Assembly: GCF_001949125.1 (NCBI RefSeq)
Contig: NZ_MSTI01000127.1
Location: 1-12,851, forward strand
DNA from: Deinococcus marmoris
Lineage (GTDB): Bacteria; Deinococcota; Deinococci; Deinococcales; Deinococcaceae
DNA: 12,851 nt
Direction: 5' to 3'
In this document: piece by piece, positions 7,682 to 12,851 of the stretch
Layout: every line of letters begins with the position of its first letter
How positions within the stretch are numbered: the stretch's first letter is position 1
The notes under the pieces: generated by a model
What the model saw: the letters and a program-made list of their open reading frames with translations, nothing else
Database searches by the model: none
What the model was told of the DNA's origin: nothing
Program-made: the position numbers and the translations under genes

Positions 7682-8007
7682 GGACCAGGAGTACGTTCAG
7701 CACGGATTCAATCGACTGACTTCCGCGATGAAAATTGCTTTGCGTGTAAGTAGATATGCATATCGCCGATCTTAAAATTCTATATAAAGAATTATAAAGA
7801 TTAGGGCGGTAACTCGAAGGTTTTCAAAGCCTTGTCACTTAAGATCAGCTAACATCTATGGAAAATTAGCACATTTTTATCACTCTGTAATTTTACACTC
7901 AGTAGGAATTGATTTCGAAATTGCGTACAACAAATCCTTCAAGATATCTGCTGAGAGTCCTCAATTTTCGATCTAAATTTAATTATACAAGTTTAGATTC
8001 TGAGTAA
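7682..8007. other. AT-rich spacer before the EAL gene
   Basis: No gene is visible here. From about 7770 to 8007 the base composition turns sharply AT-rich against a GC-rich window, with stops in all frames. It contains -10-like strings (TATATAAAG and TATAAAG around 7781-7800), a 12-bp palindrome GATATGCATATC (7753-7764), an AATTCT/AGAATT inverted repeat (7776-7793) and the hairpin at 7971-7998. It may be a promoter or silencer-binding region for the EAL gene, a foreign insertion, or an unannotated small RNA locus. No single option can be proved from the sequence. Confidence 0.5.
7971..7998. repeat. AT-rich hairpin
   Basis: ATCTAAATTT (7971-7980) and AAGTTTAGAT (7989-7998) pair over 10 positions with one mismatch (a G-U wobble in RNA) around an 8-base loop. 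It lies at the right end of the AT-rich spacer, just before the coding-like relic. Its role is unknown. It is too AT-rich to be a strong terminator. Confidence 0.35.
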
Positions 8008-8268
8008 GAAGTCGGAGAGAAGGATTTCTTAGACTGTCGTCATGCCCTCGATAAGGCCGATGGCCAGTCACTCACCATTCCCCAACATGGGGGAACATGG
8101 CCAATTCAGGCTTGTCGAACAGGACATGCTGTTAAAATCTGAATCGCATGGCACGGCTCTGAATGGGTGCCAGGAGACGAGACACCTTATCTGCTTTCCG
8201 GTGATTGCTATCAGTGGGTCTTCCTGGCTCCTCCAGATTCTGGCAGTGACGGTCAAGTTGGGTAGGAA
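8008..8268 (+). pseudogene. Possible decayed N-terminal segment of the EAL protein
   Basis: The frame of the downstream EAL gene reads through this stretch with only two stops, TGA at 8140-8142 and TAG at 8263-8265. The translated pieces look like structured protein: GGTWPIQACRTGHAV, then AWHGSEWVPGDETPYLLSG and YQWVFLAPP, leading directly into LEVYAKWASRLAVSG at the start of the surviving frame. The Trp/Gly-rich pattern recalls the end of a GAF-like sensor domain. This suggests the gene once began further upstream and lost its N-terminal domain by point mutations. Counter-evidence: third-position GC is not high in this frame, and an overlapping frame (8042-8317) is also open. Read-through or sequencing error would be an alternative. 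Confidence 0.4.
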
Positions 8269-10743
8269 TTGGAGGTCTACGCGAAGTGGGCCAGCAGACT
8301 CGCGGTGTCTGGCATGACGGCCGCACAGCAGGAAGCACTTGAAACGGTGTCCCGGAACATCATGGCGCTGGTCACGAACCTCGTGCTGATTCTCGATGCC
8401 GAAGGAAAGGTTGCTTACGCCAGTGAGAGCGTCCATCACTACCTCGGCTACGAAGTGATGTCGGTGCTTGGTCAACCGGTGGTTAATTTCCTGACCCTTG
8501 AGGAAGCCGCTCGAGTCAAAAACGATTTTGCCGAATTGCCAGCACCTGAATGGCGTCACTATCAGGTTCGCCATCAGGACGGCTCCTGGAGAGACCTGGA
8601 ACTCACCTGGGTCAGCCTCCTTGACGATCCGCTTGTGGCCGGAGTTCTGGTGGTGGCGCGAGACATCACGGATGAGGTGCAGATCCGCCAGGAACTGGCC
8701 GAGCAGAAAAAGTTCTACCAAACGATTCTCGAGGATCTTCCGTACCAGGTGGCCGTGCTCGACCAGCAGGGACGCTACGTCTACGCCAACCCGGCGGCCA
8801 TCGGGAATCCTGAGGTGCGTCAGGGCATCATTGGACTGACTGACACCGAATACTGCCGCTGGCGCGGGCATGATCCGCAACTGGCCGCCGATCGTCAGCG
8901 CCTTTTCGCGGAGGCCACCCGCAGTCGCCGCTGGGTCAACTGGGAAGAGGCCATACGCGACCCGGACGGGCAATTCAGGTATCACCAGCGGCATTACCTG
9001 CCGGTGTTCGGAGCCGACGGACAGCTTGACCGGATGATCGGCTACGGACGTGACGACACCAATCGTCAACGTCGGCTGGCAATGAACACCCGGCAGACCC
9101 AGGCATTACATCTCTGCGCTCAGGGAGCACCGCTTCAGGAGGTCCTGGACCAGATTCTGAATGCTCTTGAGGTCTCCTTCCCGCAGGCCCAGGCCGCCCT
9201 GCACCTCTCCGACGATGCGCCGCGCGCCCCCTCCGCACCAGGAATGTCGGCGGAGATCCTGGCTGGAGCTATTCGTATCGGCGCGCTCGAACTTCAGCCG
9301 CCAGAGACGGGCGAGCTGATTGAAGCCCAGCCGGTGCTGGATCATTTGGCCGGTCTGGCCAGCATGGTCATTGAGCGCGACGCACATCTCAAGCAACTTG
9401 AGCGGCTGGCCTACGTCGATGGCCTGACAGATCTGATGAACCGGCCTGCCTTCGTCCGTGCGCTGAATCAGACCCTGGCCGGCGGGCAGCACCCTACAGT
9501 CATTATTCTTGATCTGAAACACTTCAGAAACGTCAATCGACAGTATGGTCACACCACGGGGGACGCCCTGCTGATCGCCGTGGCGCACCGCCTCGAGCAT
9601 GACCTCCCCGAGTGCAGCGTCGCCCGGGCCGGCGGGAACGGGTTTGCGCTCCGTGTCCCTGGCGGCTCAGGGGAGTCGACTATTAAGGCGTTGACCCAAA
9701 TCATGGGGCGGCCCTTTGCCGTGCGGGGCGAGACGCTTTACGTCAAGTACCATATCGGCGTCAGTCCTGAATCTCAATCGGGAGAGGACGCCGAGTCTGT
9801 CGTTCAGCAGGCCGAAGACGCCCTGTACCGGTCCAAACAGCTCGGTCAGACCGTCTCCCGGTACGATGCCGAGGAGTATGCCGTTGAACTGACGGCCCTG
9901 ACCCTGGAGGTGGAGTTGCGCCAGGCGTTTGCGAACCGCCAGCTTTTCCTGGTGTTTCAGCCGCTGGTTCAAGCCCGCTCCGGGAGCCTGCATGCCGTGG
10001 AAGCGCTGCTGCGCTGGACCCATCCCGAACGTGGAGCCATTTCGCCGCAGGTCTTTATTGCACTGGCTGAACAGAGCGACCTGATCCTCGACATCGGCGG
10101 CTGGGTGTTGCGAGAAGCTTGCCAGCAGGCCGCCGCATGGCCCGGCGGGCCTGTGCAGGTGAGCGTCAACGTCTCTGCAAGGCAGCTCGAATCTCCACGG
10201 TTCAGAGATGATGTGCGGAGCGCCCTGATGGTCAGCGGACTGCCCGCCCACATGCTGGAACTCGAGTTGACCGAAAGCATGTTGATGAGTCCAGGCCGGG
10301 ATGTGGTGGATGTGCTTGAGCAGCTCAAGGTGCTGAAGGTGCGGCTGGCCCTTGATGATTTTGGTACGGGCTACTCGAGCCTCGCCTACCTGAACCGCTT
10401 TCCGTTGGACGTTCTCAAGATCGACCGCTCATTTATTCAGGGGCTGGGGCTTGAAACCTATGGGCACAAAAATCTGGCCATCGTGCGCTCGACGATTGCT
10501 CTGGCGCATGAGTTGGAGCTTGAGGTGGTGGCCGAAGGCATTGAGACTGACCTGCAACGCAAGATTCTCGTTGGCCTGGGTTGTGACCTGCTCCAGGGTT
10601 ATTTTTTCTCCGCGCCTATGCCGCTTGAGCAGGCGGTGGCCTGGCGGTTCGGGGAAAGCCTATGCCCAGCGGAACCAAGCCTGACGTGTCTCAAGAGGTG
10701 GGCTGAGACTTCGATTCCGCTGGCAAAGTCGGTAGCTCCATAA
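8269..10743 (+). CDS. PAS-PAS-GGDEF-EAL protein, likely cyclic di-GMP phosphodiesterase
   Basis: From the TTG at 8269 this is 824 residues. Two PAS domains (about 25-135 and 148-265) precede a linker with a poorly conserved GAF-like stretch (275-375), a GGDEF domain (376-530) and an EAL domain (about 545-795). The GGDEF motif is GGNGF (455-459). The LDLKHFRNVNRQYGH segment has lost acidic residues, so cyclase activity is unlikely, although regulatory GTP binding is possible. The EAL domain is complete: E578 in EALLRW, N634, ELTES (666-670), D696-D697 in DDFGTGYSS, K717, E756 and Q776, so it should hydrolyse cyclic di-GMP to pGpG. The start is uncertain. TTG 8269 is the first start codon after an in-frame TAG. 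ATG 8314 (809 residues, beginning MTAAQQEAL) is the alternative. Neither has a well-spaced Shine-Dalgarno. No membrane helix is seen. Confidence 0.88.
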   Translation: MEVYAKWASRLAVSGMTAAQQEALETVSRNIMALVTNLVLILDAEGKVAYASESVHHYLGYEVMSVLGQPVVNFLTLEEAARVKNDFAELPAPEWRHYQVRHQDGSWRDLELTWVSLLDDPLVAGVLVVARDITDEVQIRQELAEQKKFYQTILEDLPYQVAVLDQQGRYVYANPAAIGNPEVRQGIIGLTDTEYCRWRGHDPQLAADRQRLFAEATRSRRWVNWEEAIRDPDGQFRYHQRHYLPVFGADGQLDRMIGYGRDDTNRQRRLAMNTRQTQALHLCAQGAPLQEVLDQILNALEVSFPQAQAALHLSDDAPRAPSAPGMSAEILAGAIRIGALELQPPETGELIEAQPVLDHLAGLASMVIERDAHLKQLERLAYVDGLTDLMNRPAFVRALNQTLAGGQHPTVIILDLKHFRNVNRQYGHTTGDALLIAVAHRLEHDLPECSVARAGGNGFALRVPGGSGESTIKALTQIMGRPFAVRGETLYVKYHIGVSPESQSGEDAESVVQQAEDALYRSKQLGQTVSRYDAEEYAVELTALTLEVELRQAFANRQLFLVFQPLVQARSGSLHAVEALLRWTHPERGAISPQVFIALAEQSDLILDIGGWVLREACQQAAAWPGGPVQVSVNVSARQLESPRFRDDVRSALMVSGLPAHMLELELTESMLMSPGRDVVDVLEQLKVLKVRLALDDFGTGYSSLAYLNRFPLDVLKIDRSFIQGLGLETYGHKNLAIVRSTIALAHELELEVVAEGIETDLQRKILVGLGCDLLQGYFFSAPMPLEQAVAWRFGESLCPAEPSLTCLKRWAETSIPLAKSVAP

Positions 10744-10794
10744 AAGTCTGCAAGACGGGGCATGTTGCGCCTGGGCCTTGCCCTCACCCTCACC

Positions 10795-10838
10795 GCTCAG
10801 GCTCACCTGAGCCGCACTGTCACTCAGTTGACCTGAGT
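10795..10838 (+). promoter_or_regulatory. Tandem hairpins in the leader of the GAF-GGDEF gene
   Basis: Two hairpins follow each other. GCTCAGG/CCTGAGC (10795-10801, 10806-10812) is a 7-bp stem with loop CTCA. ACTCAG/CTGAGT (10822-10827, 10833-10838) is a 6-bp stem with loop TTGAC. They share the CTCAG/CTGAG core. The second ends 2 bases before the GGAG ribosome binding site (10841-10844). There is no T-run, so control of translation or protein binding is as plausible as termination of the EAL transcript. Confidence 0.4.
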
Positions 10839-10845
10839 CTGGAGA

Positions 10846-11949
10846 ATGTCCTTGCCAGAGCCTATCCGAGCTGAACTTGAACGCTATCATCAGCTGATTG
10901 ACGCACTGGCTTTACTGGCTCAGAACAGTCACGAAGTTGACGCGGTGGTACAGGCCGTCCACGAGCAGGCTCAAAAGCTCTTTCCGGCCCAGATCACGCT
11001 CCTCGCGCTCCAACAACCGGATGGCGACTGGCTCTGGGAGATGTACGAGGGTCAGCAGCGCCATACTCAGTCTCTGCCCTTTTATCCAGAAGGTATTGTC
11101 GAGCGTGTGCTGCACGGCGAGGCCCTCTCGGTGCCTCACATCTATACCTACCTGAAAGAACACTCGCTCCGGGCCCGGAGGATTTTGCAGGACAACACGG
11201 TCGTTCTGGACATTGAGCCAGAAGATGAACGTGAGCTGCTTTATCAACCTGTCCCGTCCATGTTATACGTGCCGCTGGAGGTTAAGGGCAAACGTGTGGG
11301 CGTCCTATCGGTGCAGAGCTATGAGGCGGGGGCATTCGACGAAACCGATTTGCAGTTCTTGCAATTGTTGGCCCAGCACGTTTCGATTGCGCTGGAGAAT
11401 GCAGCCTTACGAGAAGAACTCAAGCAGTTGACCCGGACCGACGCGCTCACAGGGTTACTTAACCGCCGGGCTTTTGACCACGACGCGTTCATCGCACTGA
11501 CGACAGCCCAGCATGAAGAACGTCCCCTGAATCTGGCCATTCTTGATGTCCACCGGTTCAAGCAGATCAACGATGAATTCGGGCACCAGGCTGGCGACGC
11601 GGTACTCGCAACTGTGGGACAGATCTTGACGCAGGCTTTGCCAGCGCCGCATGCGGCCTTCCGGCTGGGTGGCGATGAGTTCGCGCTGCTGGTCTGGGGC
11701 ACGCCAGCTCGACTGAGCGAGTTGACCATACGCCTGACCCATGCGCTGCGCGTGGCAAGTTGGCCTCTTGGTGTCGGCCCTATCTGTCTTCACAGCGGCT
11801 GGGCGCAGTGGCCGGAAGAGGGTCTGGACGAATGGCTGTCCCTGGCCGACACCCGGATGTACCAGGCCAAACGGCGACGTATTGAGGGACGGCAGGTGGA
11901 CTGGGGGCTGGATTTTGGAGAGAACAGTCCTGAAGAGCTGTCTCAATAG
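10846..11949 (+). CDS. GAF-GGDEF diguanylate cyclase without I-site
   Basis: This 367-residue protein has a GAF domain (about 18-188; YVPLEVKGKRVGVLSVQSY and AQHVSIALENAALREE are typical) and a C-terminal GGDEF domain (about 192-350). The motif GGDEF (275-279) is canonical, and D234 in LDVHRFKQINDEFGH keeps the metal site, so it should synthesise cyclic di-GMP. At the usual I-site position (residues 266 and 269) there are P and H, not R and D, so classical product inhibition is not expected. The ATG at 10846 is only one base after GGAG. TTG at 10852 would have a better spacing of 7, so the true start may be two codons later. It follows the EAL gene by 102 bp in the same direction. The GAF ligand is unknown. 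Confidence 0.88.
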   Translation: MSLPEPIRAELERYHQLIDALALLAQNSHEVDAVVQAVHEQAQKLFPAQITLLALQQPDGDWLWEMYEGQQRHTQSLPFYPEGIVERVLHGEALSVPHIYTYLKEHSLRARRILQDNTVVLDIEPEDERELLYQPVPSMLYVPLEVKGKRVGVLSVQSYEAGAFDETDLQFLQLLAQHVSIALENAALREELKQLTRTDALTGLLNRRAFDHDAFIALTTAQHEERPLNLAILDVHRFKQINDEFGHQAGDAVLATVGQILTQALPAPHAAFRLGGDEFALLVWGTPARLSELTIRLTHALRVASWPLGVGPICLHSGWAQWPEEGLDEWLSLADTRMYQAKRRRIEGRQVDWGLDFGENSPEELSQ

Positions 11950-12002
11950 AGAGAGTGGTCTGTCCCCCAAGAACTGGAAGGTATGAAGTAGAGAGTCTGT
12001 GA

Positions 12003-12513
12003 TTAGCGGGTAAGGCTGGTCAAGACCGCGACGGGATCCTGACCGCGCAACCGCGCAGTCTCCACCGTGGACTTGATGCGCATCTACGTCTGCGCACCGA
12101 GGGCGTTCTTGCTGCATTGTGAGACTTTCCTCGACATCACCACAGTCCGCAGGCTCCGTTCAGCCGCGTTATTCGTTGGGGGAATGTCGGGGTCCTTCAG
12201 GAACGGCCACAACCGATCCAGCACGTGCTGTTTCAGAAGGCCCAGCCGGAGGCGCTCCTTCGCCTTCGACTTCAGCGGCGCCCGGTTCAGCAGGGTGTCC
12301 AGACGCAGGGTGAGTCCCTCACCCTGCTGCGCATATTCCTCCCGCGTACACCCACCCATCGTCACGTCCCGGTGCAGTCGGATGCCATCCCGGAAGACCT
12401 GCGCCACCCGCTGTCCGTACCCCTCCCCGCGCCCTGGGCGACTCTGCTCCCCAGCGGCGACCTCATCCGCGTTTCGGATCAGGTGCGCCAAGCACTTCTG
12501 CTGCTTGACCTTT
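12003..12513 (-). pseudogene. IS66-family transposase, C-terminal remnant with in-frame stop
   Basis: Minus-strand translation gives QQKCLAHLIRNADEV, then DPDIPPTNNAAERSLR, the IS66 (Tnp66) C-terminal region including the catalytic Glu of NNAAER. It continues with VVMSRKVSQCSKNALGAQT. A TAG (12086-12084) follows at the place where the family normally continues, and the same frame resumes with MRIKSTVETARLRGQDPVAV to a TAA at 12005-12003. The N-terminal two thirds are missing: homology begins near 12513, where an IS3-type element starts. This is a dead fragment, truncated by another insertion and carrying a nonsense mutation. The 53 bases between the cyclase stop and this relic (11950-12002) hold nothing recognisable. 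Confidence 0.8.
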
Positions 12514-12544
12514 GATGTTGTTAGGGTTTGGTGGAGGGTAAGTT

Positions 12545-12561
12545 CAGTGTGATTCACACTG
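12545..12561 (+). promoter_or_regulatory. 17-base palindrome at the orfA ribosome binding site
   Basis: CAGTGTGA and TCACACTG are perfect inverted repeats around a single T, just upstream of orfA. The last G is the first base of the GGAGG Shine-Dalgarno (12561-12565). It could be an operator, or an RNA fold that limits translation of the transposase on read-through transcripts, as known for some IS elements. The specific function here is inferred. Confidence 0.4.
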
Positions 12562-12570
12562 GAGGACAGA

Positions 12571-12851
12571 ATGTCCGTACCCAAGCAAAAGTTCACCGCT
12601 GAGTTCAAATACGAAGCTGTCCGCCTGGTTCGCACAACCGGTAAGAGTTGCGCTCAGATCGCCCGTGACCTCGGCGTTCCTCCTCACTACGTCGTCCGGT
12701 GGAAGCAACAACAGGACAACCAGACGGCCGCTGGCCGCCCTGCCTTCACCGGGCGGGGGATCCCCGCCCTTTCACCACAGGAGGCTCGTCTTACAGAACT
12801 CGAACGAGAGCTGGAAATTGCGCGACAGGAACGGGATATCCTGAAAAAAGC
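12571..12851 (+). CDS. IS3-family transposase OrfA, N-terminal part (runs off right edge)
   Basis: The frame is open from ATG 12571 to the window edge (93 complete codons), starting MSVPKQKFTAEFKYEAVRLV. GKSCAQIARDLGVPPHYVVR (24-43) is the helix-turn-helix of IS3-family OrfA (HTH_Tnp_1 type). A coiled-coil segment follows, EARLTELERELEIARQERD (71-89) ending DILKK, as usual for the leucine zipper of these proteins. GGAGG stands 5 bases before the ATG. OrfB (DDE catalytic part, normally made by -1 frameshifting) would lie beyond the edge. Nothing visible is broken, so this copy may be intact. Confidence 0.85.
   Translation, partial: MSVPKQKFTAEFKYEAVRLVRTTGKSCAQIARDLGVPPHYVVRWKQQQDNQTAAGRPAFTGRGIPALSPQEARLTELERELEIARQERDILKK

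Larger units (their letters stand above)
12514..12851 (+). mobile_element. IS3-family element, left part (runs off right edge)
   Basis: IS66 coding similarity stops near 12513. From there a short non-coding leader (about 55 bp) leads to an IS3-type orfA. This places the left end of an IS3-family element at about 12510-12520, inserted into the IS66 transposase gene. The exact end and target duplication cannot be set, because the right end is outside the window. Confidence 0.6.

Noticed and set aside
7753..7764. 12-bp palindrome GATATGCATATC after the receiver-cyclase gene
   Set aside because: It is short, AT-rich and without T-run or promoter context, so it is too likely by chance in this AT-rich stretch to call as a site.
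8042..8317. 91-codon plus-strand frame overlapping the EAL gene start
   Set aside because: It ends inside the EAL gene, has no well-placed ribosome binding site and shows low-complexity Ser/Arg/Leu composition. Its GC-rich third positions keep it from being dismissed with certainty.
8068..9069. 333-codon minus-strand frame opposite the start of the EAL gene
   Set aside because: It is opposite two clear PAS domains, is His/Arg-rich and has no family resemblance, so it is an antisense shadow.
11455..12117. 220-codon minus-strand frame over the GAF-GGDEF gene end and IS66 remnant
   Set aside because: It is antisense to the GGDEF domain and out of frame with the IS66 transposase remnant, with no recognisable content.
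1..12851. tRNA, rRNA, riboswitch or CRISPR array
   Set aside because: No tRNA-like or rRNA-like sequence, no regularly spaced repeats and no recognisable riboswitch core, including the cyclic di-GMP types, were seen in the intergenic regions.

Overview
This is a high-GC bacterial window carrying a signalling and exopolysaccharide locus, with insertion-sequence (IS) debris at both ends. Nothing in it fixes the species. The high GC, the multidomain PAS/GAF/GGDEF/EAL proteins and the IS mix (IS5, IS66 and IS3 types) would suit a Deinococcus-like genome, but that is an inference and no taxonomic marker gene is present.

Layout. (1) Positions 1-376: the 5' part of an IS5-type transposase on the minus strand, running off the left edge, with a probable IS end near 359-376. 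(2) Positions 486-3537, minus strand: a tight three-gene operon, transcribed right to left. It encodes a stand-alone response-regulator receiver, a membrane-anchored HEAT-repeat protein and a processive family 2 glycosyltransferase. Both junctions are ATGA stop/start overlaps, and a hairpin plus T-run just after the last stop looks like the operon terminator. (3) Positions 3538-4166: a divergent intergenic region of about 630 bp with several perfect palindromes. (4) Positions 4167-11949, plus strand: a soluble PAS-PAS-PAS histidine kinase, a receiver-GAF-GGDEF diguanylate cyclase with an RxxD inhibitory site, a PAS-PAS-GGDEF(degenerate)-EAL phosphodiesterase, and a GAF-GGDEF cyclase without the inhibitory site. 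An AT-rich spacer and what looks like a decayed N-terminal coding segment precede the EAL gene. (5) Positions 12003-12851: the C-terminal remnant of an IS66 transposase with an in-frame TAG, abutting the start of an IS3-family element whose orfA runs off the right edge.

How the genes may work together (inference). The kinase can signal to one or both receivers, the free receiver of the polysaccharide operon and the receiver of the first cyclase. The two cyclases and the EAL protein would set the local cyclic di-GMP level. The glycosyltransferase resembles PgaC-type polysaccharide synthases, some of which need cyclic di-GMP and a small two-helix partner (PgaD). Here the co-translated HEAT-repeat protein, with two N-terminal membrane helices, sits where such a partner would be expected. 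The most interesting hypothesis is therefore a receiver/HEAT/glycosyltransferase machine wired to its own cyclic di-GMP circuit.
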